Made by a program: the position numbers and the translations under genes. This document shows, one piece after another, positions 26,004 through 34,437 of a DNA stretch of 46,143 bases (its first letter is position 1; every line of letters starts with the position of its first letter). Source of the DNA: Acidovorax defluvii (GTDB lineage: Bacteria > Pseudomonadota > Gammaproteobacteria > Burkholderiales > Burkholderiaceae_C); NCBI GenBank assembly GCA_003268905.1, contig QLTU01000027.1:1-46143 (forward strand). Reading direction: 5' to 3'. The notes below the pieces were generated by a model. That model had not been told where the DNA came from, ran no database searches, and saw only the letters and a program-made list of their open reading frames with translations.

Positions 26004-26507
26004 TTGAACGGCACCCGTACGCTCAAGCTTGTCTCCTTGGCGCTGGCCACGGCCCTATTGGGCGGTGGTGCCTGGCTGGCGCAAGGCGGGCTCAAGCAAC
26101 TGGCGCGGGAGCGCCAGCAGTTCGCGCAGTTGCAGCAGGAGCTGGACAACGCCCGCCGACTGTTGCCCGAAGTGCAGCAGCGCGAGCAACTGGTGCGATC
26201 CATCCAGAACGTCTCACAGCAAGTCGGGCGCATGGGCTTTGATCCGTCCCAGTGGGGCGAGCGCAGGCTGCGTCGCGCTCAGGGGCCTGCCAGCCGCGCT
26301 GAGGCAGCTCATTTTCTGGGTGAGCTCGGCCGTGGTGGCGCGGGCCACATCTTCGTGGCGGATGTGTTCGACATCGCCACGGTGACGCCTGATGCCGGTC
26401 TGTTTCACGCGCCACAGCCGGGCGACCAGGGACTGACGCTCGGGGTGACAGGCACGCTGCATTTTCAGACGGTGTCTTTCTCTGTATTACCCCGGGTGAC
26501 ACCATGA
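26004..26507 (+). CDS. PilO/MshJ-like pilus inner-membrane protein
   Basis: The 167-aa protein has one N-terminal membrane helix (SLALATALLGGGAWLAQGG), a coiled-coil stretch (LARERQQFAQLQQELDNARR) and a small C-terminal domain. This is the size and layout of PilO/MshJ-type assembly-platform proteins, and the position before a PilMN-like gene fits. Sequence similarity itself is weak. TTG at 26004 directly follows the stop of the previous gene. GGAG six bases upstream supports it, and no ATG occurs before the membrane helix. It overlaps the next gene by ATGA. Confidence 0.65.
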   Translation: MNGTRTLKLVSLALATALLGGGAWLAQGGLKQLARERQQFAQLQQELDNARRLLPEVQQREQLVRSIQNVSQQVGRMGFDPSQWGERRLRRAQGPASRAEAAHFLGELGRGGAGHIFVADVFDIATVTPDAGLFHAPQPGDQGLTLGVTGTLHFQTVSFSVLPRVTP

Positions 26508-27805
26508 ACGCAGAACATGTCTATCGCATTGCTAGCGCCGGATGGTGGCATTGCCACGGCCACGAGGCAGAGGAAGTGGCTGCGTGGCCCCGCTTGACGC
26601 ACAGCGCGCTGGTGGTGCTTGATCTGGATGACGTTTTCACGGACGTATGGCGGTTTGAGGGCAAGTCCGAGTACGCAAGCGCCCTGATCGAGAAACGAGT
26701 GCGCACCGAGGGGCTGGTGGACGGCGCCGCGCATATTGTGGTCCACCGTCTGATCAAGCTGCCACGTGGATTCCAGGCATTCTTTTCGGCGGTTTCGCTG
26801 GAGACTTGGCAGCGATGCACGCAGTGGGCAAAGGAACAGGCAGATCACTGCTTGATGATGATGGCCCCCGGCCTGCTGTGCCACAACGTGGGCGATGACA
26901 AAGCACGCCTGATGCTGTCCCAGCGGCGGCTGATGTGTTTCGCCCAGACCGAAGCGGGCATGATTTTTGGTGTGACCCAGGCGCTTGGTTCCGGCCCCTC
27001 GGCCATGGCCAGTGCCGCCAAGGTGCTGACGGCCAACCACAGTGCGCTGTTGTCGCGCCTGGGGCCGGAAGCGGTGCAGTGGGGCACGCTGTGGACCACC
27101 CAGGCAAGCGACATCGACACCTGCCTGGATGCGGTGCGCAGCGTGCTGGGCGGTGCTCCGTTCGTCATGCCTGCGCAAGAACTGGCTTGGGCGGGTGAGC
27201 GCGTGCATGCAGTCCTGCCAGCACTTGCGCACGAGTCCGCGGGCCGCCAGGCTCTCAACCCAGCGGTGGACAGGATGGCCTGGCGTGCCGAGCGCTGGGT
27301 GGCTCCGATGGCGGTCGTGACGGCCCTGGTGGGGCTGATGCTGGCGATTGTGGGCGTGCTGGTGGGCCAGCTGGCCGAGCAGCAGCGGACGGCCAGCATG
27401 AATCAGCGCTCCGAACTGACGGCTCTGCACGAGCGCATCCAGGCGGTTTCCACCGTGGAGGCGCCACAGAAGCTGTTGCCTTTGGCAGAGTTCTCTCTGG
27501 CCATGGAAGCTGGTGCCCGGCATGACCCAGTGGCCTTCATGGCACTTCTTAAAGCGGCGTCCGGCAAGGACATCCGCATACAGCGGGTGCGCCTGGAAGC
27601 TCCTGCGGGGCAGGCTCGCGCCCGCGCTTTCCGGGTGGATGGTGTGGTGGCTCCCGGCGCTTCGGCGTCGGTGACTCGGTGGGTGACGCAGATGGCTGCT
27701 GCCGGCTGGACGCTCAAAGCCATGGACCCCACGTTTGCGGTTCCCGGCGCTTTTTCATATGAGCTGGTTGCAGCGCAGACAGCATCAGGAAATTTGAACC
27801 TATGA
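26504..27805 (+). CDS. PilM/PilN- or MshI-like pilus assembly-platform protein
   Basis: The 433-aa protein has a soluble N-terminal region, one membrane helix near residues 265-290 (WVAPMAVVTALVGLMLAIVG) and a periplasmic part. This is the layout of MshI and GspL, in which an actin-like cytoplasmic domain is joined to a PilN-like helix. No clear ATP-binding motif is visible, so the N-terminal domain could be degenerate. Four-base overlaps with both neighbours show tight translational coupling. It should sit in the inner membrane and link the ATPase to the secretin through the PilO-like protein. Confidence 0.65.
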   Translation: MNAEHVYRIASAGWWHCHGHEAEEVAAWPRLTHSALVVLDLDDVFTDVWRFEGKSEYASALIEKRVRTEGLVDGAAHIVVHRLIKLPRGFQAFFSAVSLETWQRCTQWAKEQADHCLMMMAPGLLCHNVGDDKARLMLSQRRLMCFAQTEAGMIFGVTQALGSGPSAMASAAKVLTANHSALLSRLGPEAVQWGTLWTTQASDIDTCLDAVRSVLGGAPFVMPAQELAWAGERVHAVLPALAHESAGRQALNPAVDRMAWRAERWVAPMAVVTALVGLMLAIVGVLVGQLAEQQRTASMNQRSELTALHERIQAVSTVEAPQKLLPLAEFSLAMEAGARHDPVAFMALLKAASGKDIRIQRVRLEAPAGQARARAFRVDGVVAPGASASVTRWVTQMAAAGWTLKAMDPTFAVPGAFSYELVAAQTASGNLNL

Positions 27806-28389
27806 GATATGCGGCTCTGCTCTTGAACGGTCTTGCCATTCTTCTTTTGGGATGGGGCCTGTATGGCGTGTTCCAGTTGACCCAGGCCCATACGCCATCG
27901 GTGAGGCCGATGGTCATGGAGCTGGCTCCCTTGCCGGCGGCCTTGCGCAATGATCAGAAACGCGTGATGGATGCCTTCGATGCCATGTCACGCATCCAGT
28001 CGCAGACTTCCAGCGGCGCAACCGATACGCTGGGCCTGATTGCATTGCCTGTGCCGGGCAGTGACGTGGTGGGCAGCGTGCAGCTGCCGCGGCGTTCGAT
28101 GTCTTTGCATCTGGATGACCTCGCCGCCGAGACCCAGGCCGTGGTGATCGATGGCCAACTGGCACAGCAAGGGGCCCGACTGGAAGGCGGAGGCAGAGTG
28201 GTCCGTGTACGTCCGAACGAGGCCCTGGTCACTGAGCGCTTGGGGCGCCAAAAGCTCACCTTGCCGGAGGATGAACTGCGGGTGGGGACTTTGCGCTGGC
28301 CCGATGGTTCGCTGGCAAGCATCAATACCCAGCAGTTTCGCGCAGGCCTTCCAGGTGGACAGCCCGGCCCTGTCAGAACCCTTCCGTAA
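27802..28389 (+). CDS. MshK/PilP/GspC-like periplasmic linker protein
   Basis: The 195-aa protein has an N-terminal membrane helix (ALLLNGLAILLLGWGLYGVF). A C-terminal stretch, VVIDGQLAQQGARLEGG followed by VVRVRPNEALV and RLGRQKLTLP, resembles the homology region of MshK, PilP and GspC proteins, which dock onto the secretin. It begins inside the end of the previous gene (ATGA) and lies 114 bp before the secretin gene. Confidence 0.65.
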   Translation: MRYAALLLNGLAILLLGWGLYGVFQLTQAHTPSVRPMVMELAPLPAALRNDQKRVMDAFDAMSRIQSQTSSGATDTLGLIALPVPGSDVVGSVQLPRRSMSLHLDDLAAETQAVVIDGQLAQQGARLEGGGRVVRVRPNEALVTERLGRQKLTLPEDELRVGTLRWPDGSLASINTQQFRAGLPGGQPGPVRTLP

Positions 28390-28503
28390 AGAAGGCCGTT
28401 TGTGCATGAGTGGCAGCCGGTGTTCCTGACCCGGTTGCGTGCCCGAACGAACGCCTCCCACCAAAATTTCAAGCATCACGTTAGTTGCGCCAAGGACAGC
28501 GAT

Positions 28504-30297
28504 ATGAACCATCCTCCGTTTTTCAAGCCTCTGGCCCTGGTATGTGCCGCCCTGGTACTGAGCGGGTGCGCCAGCCAGCCGCCACGCAGTGCTTCAAGCC
28601 TGCCCCCGCCTGACACGGCGGCGGCAGACCTGCTGCGCGAACACGCCGCCCAGGAATCGCAGCGGCTGCTTGCCCACCAGCAAATGCTGTTGGCCGAGAT
28701 GAACAAACCAGCCTCCGCACCAGTCATTGCCCCCGTGGCCCCCGTGTTTGATCCGCTCGAGGGAAAGCTGATCAACGTGGCGATGTCCAAGGCCAGCATC
28801 AGCCAGATTCTGAGCGCGTTTGCCGATTCTGGAAAACTCAATCTGATTGTGGACCCGAACGTTCTCAAAGGCGGGCAACTGGCAGACATGTACCTGCGAC
28901 AGGTCACGCTGCGCGAAGGGTTCAACGAAGTGCTGCGCACCTACGATGTGGCCGGCGAGTTCCGAGGCAACACTTTGCGGGTGAATCTGACGGAAGAAAA
29001 GTTCTTTGCGCTTAACTTTTTGAACGCCAAGTCCAGCATCCAGATGGGTTCGGGGGGCAACGTATTCGGCAGCAGCAACTTCGGCGGTGGGGGCAGCAGC
29101 AGCGGCAGCAGCGGTGGCAGTGGTTCCGGCGCCCAGCAGGGCAACCTCACCATGTCGGGTTCTGGCGGCGCCAACACCGATCCCTATCTGGAAATCGAGA
29201 GTGCGCTCAAGTCGGTGCTGGGAGACAGTGCCCATGACCGCTCAGCCCAACAACAGATGCACAACCAAAACCAGCGCATGTCGGCGGCGGGACCATCGAC
29301 TGCACCCTGGCTCGCCGGCTCGGCTACAGAAAGGCCTGAGGCCCTGCTTCAGGCGCCGCTGGCCACAATGGGCGAAGACAGCGGCTTTACGCTGAACAAG
29401 ATGACCGGGACGCTTTACGTCAAGGCCCGTCCCTCGAAGATGCGTGCCGTCGAGAAGATGCTGGCCCAAGTGCACAAAGTGCTGGGCAAGCAGGTGTATG
29501 TCGAGGCGCAATTGATTGATGTCCAGCTTTCGGACAATTTCGAGTTTGGCGTGGACTGGACGTCTTTGCGCAGCCGCTTGGCCGCCGGTTTCGGCTCTTC
29601 TCCCATGCAGCTCGGTGGCAGCTCCGGCCTACTGCCCAATGCGGCAACAGGTTACCCCGCGCGCTCCATCTCGATTCCTGCTGCTTTGATTGGCAGTGTG
29701 GCAGGGCCAGCGCTTGGTGTGTCCTACCAGGGCAGTAACTACGGGGTGGTGATCAATGCGCTGCGCTCCTTCGGCAACCTGAAGGTACTATCCAACCCCA
29801 ATGTGCAGGTCCGCAACGGTACACCTGCGCTGCTGTCGGTCGGCACCAGTTCAAGGTATGTGTCGCAGTCAGCCTCGACTCAGACGGTACCGGGTGGCGG
29901 AGCGTCCACGACCTCGTCTAGCGTGCAGACGGACACCGTGTTTTCTGGCGTGATGGTCGGCGTGCTTCCGATGGTGCGCGACGATGGTCGCATTGAGCTG
30001 CTACTCAATCCGATGCAGAGCGATGTGGACCCCGCCAGCCTGCAACTGGTATCTGTGGGTGGAGATAACCTGGTGTCACTTCCCAAGGTGAGTTACAAGG
30101 GCCTGACGACAACCCTCAACGTAGGCGATGGCGATGTCGTCGTCGTCGGTGGACTGATTGACCAGCGCAGTTCCAACAATGACCGTGGTGCACCAGGTGT
30201 GTCCGATGTTCCCTTGTTGGGCAAGATGTTTGGCAATGAAAACAAGGTGCACGGTAGCCGCGAACTGGTGATCGTTTTACGGGTACGTGTGCTATGA
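28504..30297 (+). CDS. mshL: Outer-membrane secretin, MshL-type lipoprotein
   Basis: The 597-aa protein begins with a lipoprotein signal ending LVLSGCASQ. A secretin N-terminal domain follows (INVAMSKASISQILSAFADS), then a Gly/Ser-rich linker (about residues 180-220) and the secretin barrel domain: GKQVYVEAQLIDVQLSDNFE, LKVLSNPNVQVRNGTPALLS, and near the end VVVVGGLIDQRSSNN with VPLLGKMFG. This is the pore through which the pilus leaves the cell. ATG at 28504 has AAGGA upstream and gives the lipobox; an earlier in-frame start at 28402 is unlikely. It overlaps the next gene by ATGA. Confidence 0.93.
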   Translation: MNHPPFFKPLALVCAALVLSGCASQPPRSASSLPPPDTAAADLLREHAAQESQRLLAHQQMLLAEMNKPASAPVIAPVAPVFDPLEGKLINVAMSKASISQILSAFADSGKLNLIVDPNVLKGGQLADMYLRQVTLREGFNEVLRTYDVAGEFRGNTLRVNLTEEKFFALNFLNAKSSIQMGSGGNVFGSSNFGGGGSSSGSSGGSGSGAQQGNLTMSGSGGANTDPYLEIESALKSVLGDSAHDRSAQQQMHNQNQRMSAAGPSTAPWLAGSATERPEALLQAPLATMGEDSGFTLNKMTGTLYVKARPSKMRAVEKMLAQVHKVLGKQVYVEAQLIDVQLSDNFEFGVDWTSLRSRLAAGFGSSPMQLGGSSGLLPNAATGYPARSISIPAALIGSVAGPALGVSYQGSNYGVVINALRSFGNLKVLSNPNVQVRNGTPALLSVGTSSRYVSQSASTQTVPGGGASTTSSSVQTDTVFSGVMVGVLPMVRDDGRIELLLNPMQSDVDPASLQLVSVGGDNLVSLPKVSYKGLTTTLNVGDGDVVVVGGLIDQRSSNNDRGAPGVSDVPLLGKMFGNENKVHGSRELVIVLRVRVL

Positions 30298-31226
30298 GTC
30301 TCATCCACGATGCGCTGAAATCTTTCGACGTGCCCCAAGAGTCTCAAAATGCCGTGGCGCGGGCACGCGCTGTACCCGCGCGTGCTCGCCCTGCGTGGCT
30401 GGACGCCACGCTGGCTTTCGTGGTCGTGTTGCTCGGGGGTGTTCTGGGCTTGTACGTATGGCAAAGCCAGCTGCAAAAGAAGGCCACCCTATCTCCCATT
30501 GCAGCTGCACCTGCGTTTGCTACAGTGCCCACGAGCGCCTCGCCGCTGTCTGGCGACGCAGCCGCTTCTTCTTTAGAGGTTCCAGCGCCCTTGCATGCCA
30601 TGGACCCTCAACCTGGTGACGGTGGTAACGCGCAAACCGCGGTTGTCAACCCGCAGCCTGTGGACACCGGCGCAGCACCGTTGAAGTACGTCCAGCCCGC
30701 ACCAGCTCCGACACCGGACGCGCAAACGCACAAGGCGGCGGCATCGGAGTACGGTACTGACGCGCCGTCCGCGGCTGTGCAGGCCCCTGCCAGACTGGCT
30801 CGCTCTAACAAACCTGCGGCCACAGCGGCCTCGAATACACCACCGCCTGCCGTGGACGATGCACCGATAGAGCTTCGTTTTGCCCGCTTCGTCACGGCAA
30901 TGAAGGAGGATCGGACAGACGATGCGAAGCAAGAATTGGCAGCGCTGAAGGATCGGCTGCCGGCAGGTTCGCTGGGGTTACTGCGCGCTCAGGCCTGGTT
31001 CGATCTCCGGGCCGGGAGTGATGCCTCGGCTGCGGATGGCTACCGTACGATTCTTGAGCGCATGCCAGGCGATGAGGAAGCTGCCATCAACTTGGCCAGC
31101 ATCAAATCGCGCCAGCAAAAGCCCGAGGAAGCGCGTGCGACGCTGGATGCGGCTGTGCGTTTGCAACCCGATTCTGCCCCACTGCGTGCCGCTCTGGCCC
31201 AGTTCACCCCTACGGCGCGGCAATGA
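30294..31226 (+). CDS. MshN-like TPR pilus biogenesis protein
   Basis: The 310-aa protein starts MSLIHDALKSFD, like the N-terminus of MshN and GspB proteins. A membrane helix (LDATLAFVVVLLGGVLGLYV) and a Pro/Ala-rich linker follow. The C-terminal third contains TPR-like helices (FVTAMKEDRTDDAKQELAAL; AAINLASIKSRQQKPEEARA). It probably joins the inner-membrane ATPase to cell wall or secretin. It overlaps both neighbours by four bases. Confidence 0.75.
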   Translation: MSLIHDALKSFDVPQESQNAVARARAVPARARPAWLDATLAFVVVLLGGVLGLYVWQSQLQKKATLSPIAAAPAFATVPTSASPLSGDAAASSLEVPAPLHAMDPQPGDGGNAQTAVVNPQPVDTGAAPLKYVQPAPAPTPDAQTHKAAASEYGTDAPSAAVQAPARLARSNKPAATAASNTPPPAVDDAPIELRFARFVTAMKEDRTDDAKQELAALKDRLPAGSLGLLRAQAWFDLRAGSDASAADGYRTILERMPGDEEAAINLASIKSRQQKPEEARATLDAAVRLQPDSAPLRAALAQFTPTARQ

Positions 31227-32686
31227 CGGCCAGCCCCATCTATGCAACGCTGGGGTTGTCACGCAACCCATTTCCGCCTACTCCGGATGCGGGGTCCTAT
31301 TTCTTTACGCCTCGTCTGGAAGAGGACTTCGCCGAGATCGTGCATTGCATCGAGGCCCGTAAAGGGTTTGTCTTGCTCACGGGCGAAGTCGGCCTGGGCA
31401 AAAGCACACTGGTGCGGCGCTTGCTGGATACGCTGGAGGGCAAGGGCTGCCACTCAGCACTGATTCTGAACACGTTCTTGCAAGACAGCGCGTTGCTATC
31501 TGCCATCCAGAGTGATTTTGGATTGCCTGCGACGGACTCCGTAGAGCAGGGACTGGCCCGTCTGACGGAATTTTTGATTGCCAAGCACCAGGCGGGTGAA
31601 GTCAGTCTATTGGTGATAGACGATGCACAGAACCTGAGCGTGGAATCACTGGAGCTTGTGCGCTTGCTATGTAACCTGGAAACGGGCCAGGAAAAGCTGC
31701 TACAGATATTGCTGGTGGGACAGCCGGAACTCGAACAGACGTTGGCAAGAACAGAGCTGAGACAACTCAAGAGCCGGATTGTCAAGCACGCGCGCCTGAG
31801 CGGTCTACATGAGGACGAAGTTATTCGCTACTTCGATTTCCGGATCAATGCAGCAGGAGCAGAAGGGCGCCTGTCCATTGCGCCGGTGGCAGCAGAGGCT
31901 CTGCACCGCGCTACGCAGGGTAATCTGCGTCAAATTCATCTTGTGCTGGACCGTTGCCTTTACGGACTTGCGGGTACCCGTGCATCGGTGGTGTCTGTGG
32001 CGCTGGTTCGCCGCGCTCTGGCGGACTTACCTAAGTTGGGGGCAGAGGTTGAAGTGGGGAAATCTGCTGGCGGTTCGCGCCACCGCAGGGCCTGGGTTCT
32101 GGCAGGTCTGTTGGCCGGAACCACCGCCACCGTGGCCGTGGCGAGCTTTGGCCTGGCGCCTCAACAGCAGATCGCTCTGTCGCTTCACGCTGGTGAAGCT
32201 GGGGTGTCATCCACATCTGCGCCTTCCAATCCAGCGACGTCAGCCGCACAGGTGGTTTCAGATTTCGCACAAGCTTCTACTGCAGTTGGCAAGGTATCCC
32301 CCCCACAACACTGTGAAAGCCAACTGAAGTCAGTTGCAACCGCACGCGACGTCATGCATGTGCAGCGGCTGCCGACTGGCGTGGCCTATCCCTTGAAATT
32401 GACTCCCCGTCTCTGTCGTTTCGCAGTGGGAAATGACTCTTGGATTGCGTGGCTGGGACGCAATGAAGCACTGACCATCGTTGCCGCCCAACAAGCGACG
32501 CGCAAAGTGCAAGGAGAACTCCGACGCATGGGCTTGCTTGATGCACGAGGGCCAGACGGCCTTTTTGGTTCGAAGACGGGGGAGGCGATCGCTCGCTTTC
32601 AGCGGCTAAACGGCTTGGCCCCCACGGGACAACCTGACGAAATGACCTTCCTACTTCTGGAGCATCAAGATGCACCCCACCGCTGA
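31223..32686 (+). CDS. mshM: ExeA/MshM-type AAA ATPase with peptidoglycan-binding domain
   Basis: The 487-aa protein has an AAA domain typical of ExeA/MshM: NPFPPTPDAGSYFFTPRLEE, Walker A GEVGLGKST at about 54-62 and Walker B SLLVIDDAQNLS. A membrane helix lies near residues 290-310 (AWVLAGLLAGTTATVAVASF). A C-terminal peptidoglycan-binding motif follows (GPDGLFGSKTGEAIARFQRL). GspA/ExeA uses this layout to open a path for the secretin through the wall. As I recall, MshM is usually shorter and lacks the last domain, so this is the ExeA-like form. It overlaps the next gene by 17 bp. Confidence 0.87.
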   Translation: MTASPIYATLGLSRNPFPPTPDAGSYFFTPRLEEDFAEIVHCIEARKGFVLLTGEVGLGKSTLVRRLLDTLEGKGCHSALILNTFLQDSALLSAIQSDFGLPATDSVEQGLARLTEFLIAKHQAGEVSLLVIDDAQNLSVESLELVRLLCNLETGQEKLLQILLVGQPELEQTLARTELRQLKSRIVKHARLSGLHEDEVIRYFDFRINAAGAEGRLSIAPVAAEALHRATQGNLRQIHLVLDRCLYGLAGTRASVVSVALVRRALADLPKLGAEVEVGKSAGGSRHRRAWVLAGLLAGTTATVAVASFGLAPQQQIALSLHAGEAGVSSTSAPSNPATSAAQVVSDFAQASTAVGKVSPPQHCESQLKSVATARDVMHVQRLPTGVAYPLKLTPRLCRFAVGNDSWIAWLGRNEALTIVAAQQATRKVQGELRRMGLLDARGPDGLFGSKTGEAIARFQRLNGLAPTGQPDEMTFLLLEHQDAPHR

Positions 32687-34415
32687 GTTTTTGCTGGACG
32701 GCTCGGGACTTTTGCAGCCTTCCCGTGGTCCAGCCGCAGAACGGCTGACGGCATTGAGCAACAAAAATCCCACCCTTGGCGCCGCATTGGTCAATGCCGG
32801 ACTGGTTTCGTCGGTGGCCATCGACTATGTGCTGCAAAAACAAAAAATCGAGAAGCTGCCCCTGGGAAACCTCCTGGTCGAGCTGGGCTTTTCAAGCGCG
32901 AAGGACGTGGCACGTCAGTTGGCTGTGCAACGCGGTCTGCGCTTTGTCGATGCCGACGAAATGCCGGAAATCGACACGGCAGTGGCAGGGATTTTCAATC
33001 GATCTCTTTGCCTTACCTATGGATTCCTGCCAGTGCGGGAAAACAGTGACGGACTCATTGAGATTGTGCTGGGCGACTCCCAGCCAGACGCGGTCACGGA
33101 GCTGGTGCAGCGGAAATTAGGGAAAGAGTGCCGCTTCTATCAAGGCGAATTTGACAGCGTTGCACAGGCTATTCAGCAACACTTTTATTTTGCAGAGAAC
33201 CCTCCCGCCCGTCTGATCGAGAGCGAGGTGCGCAAGCTGGAGGCCGACGTGGATCGCGCCTACAGTCCGGCCCGACTTCTGGAGCACATGCTGCATCTGG
33301 CGGTGCACGAACGGGCGACCGATATCCATCTGGCGCCCACGGCGCGCAGCCGCTCGGTGCTGTTGCGCGTGGACGGTGTACTGCGCCCCGTTTTTGCGCT
33401 GTCACCCGCGCTCGATCGACTGGTGGTGTATGTCAAGCTTCAGGCGGAAATGGATGCCAGTGAACAGCGCCTTCCGCAAGATGGCAGTTTTACGGCCCAG
33501 GTGATGGAAAAAAACTTCACCATCCGGGTGTCTACGCTGATCTCCGAATTTGGCGAACGCATGGTGATGCGCCTGTTGCCGGAGCGTAGCAACCTGGACA
33601 AACTGGCCGATCTGGGCTTCCTGGAAGAGGATGTCGCGGTGATGGCCAAGGCCTTCTCACGACCGCACGGGCTAATTCTGATCACCGGTCCCACGGGGTC
33701 GGGAAAGAGCACCACGCTGCATGCGGCTCTTCGCATGCAGCCGCTCGTTGAGCGCAACGTGCTCACCGTGGAAGATCCTGTTGAGTACCGTGTGCCAGTG
33801 GCCTGTCAGACCGAGGTCAATCGCCGGGCTGGCTATGAGTTTGCCAATGCCATGCGGCATTTCCTGCGGCACGACCCGGACATCATTCTGGTCGGCGAAA
33901 TCCGCGACTCTGAAACAGCGCGCGCGGCGCTGGATGCGTCATCCACCGGCCACCTGGTGCTATCAACGCTGCACGTTGGCAGTATTTTTGGTGTCATGCC
34001 ACGTCTCAAGCTCCTTGGTGTTGACGCAGAAACGATTGCAGAAAACCTGGTCGCCGTGATTAACCAGCGTCTCGTCCGGCGCATTTGTCCGCACTGTGCC
34101 ACGCCGCGTGTTGCCAGTGACGATGAGCGCCGGTGGCTGGATCCTGCCAGCGCAGATGAGACGCTACGGGTTTTTTATGGGAGGGGCTGCCACCACTGCC
34201 GCGACACCGGTTATCTAGGGCGGCTTCCCGTCTATGAATTGCTGGCCGTCAACCGCGATCTGGCCGACGCGATTGCTTCGGACGCGAGCCGCGCCGAAAT
34301 GCGCCAGCGTGCGCAGACAGCTGGTATGCGCCCCATCCTGACGCTGGCTCGTCATCGCGTTCTGGCGGGTGAAACCACCATGGAAGAGATCCTGCGCACG
34401 GTGGGCGAGGACTGA
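32670..34415 (+). CDS. mshE: GspE/PilB-family pilus extension ATPase (MshE)
   Basis: The 581-aa cytoplasmic hexameric ATPase has an MshEN c-di-GMP-binding module near the N-terminus: two 24-residue motifs beginning TLGAALVNAG and PLGNLLVELG, separated by five residues. The first Arg of the usual RLG is Thr or Pro here. The ATPase core has LITGPTGSGKSTTLHA (about 335-350) and DPDIILVGEIRDSETA. Four cysteines (ICPHC and GCHHC) form the zinc site. GGAG precedes the ATG. It should drive pilus assembly together with the MshG-like protein. Confidence 0.92.
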   Translation: MHPTAEFLLDGSGLLQPSRGPAAERLTALSNKNPTLGAALVNAGLVSSVAIDYVLQKQKIEKLPLGNLLVELGFSSAKDVARQLAVQRGLRFVDADEMPEIDTAVAGIFNRSLCLTYGFLPVRENSDGLIEIVLGDSQPDAVTELVQRKLGKECRFYQGEFDSVAQAIQQHFYFAENPPARLIESEVRKLEADVDRAYSPARLLEHMLHLAVHERATDIHLAPTARSRSVLLRVDGVLRPVFALSPALDRLVVYVKLQAEMDASEQRLPQDGSFTAQVMEKNFTIRVSTLISEFGERMVMRLLPERSNLDKLADLGFLEEDVAVMAKAFSRPHGLILITGPTGSGKSTTLHAALRMQPLVERNVLTVEDPVEYRVPVACQTEVNRRAGYEFANAMRHFLRHDPDIILVGEIRDSETARAALDASSTGHLVLSTLHVGSIFGVMPRLKLLGVDAETIAENLVAVINQRLVRRICPHCATPRVASDDERRWLDPASADETLRVFYGRGCHHCRDTGYLGRLPVYELLAVNRDLADAIASDASRAEMRQRAQTAGMRPILTLARHRVLAGETTMEEILRTVGED

Positions 34416-34437
34416 GCCTCATCGACGGAACCTTTAC

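Noticed and set aside
26465..27523. Minus-strand 352-aa ORF opposite the PilMN-like gene
   Set aside because: It has low-complexity His/Gln/Arg composition and covers a gene with clear pilus context.
28402..28503. Longer start for the secretin
   Set aside because: It would place 34 unrelated residues before the lipoprotein signal; AAGGA supports the ATG at 28504.
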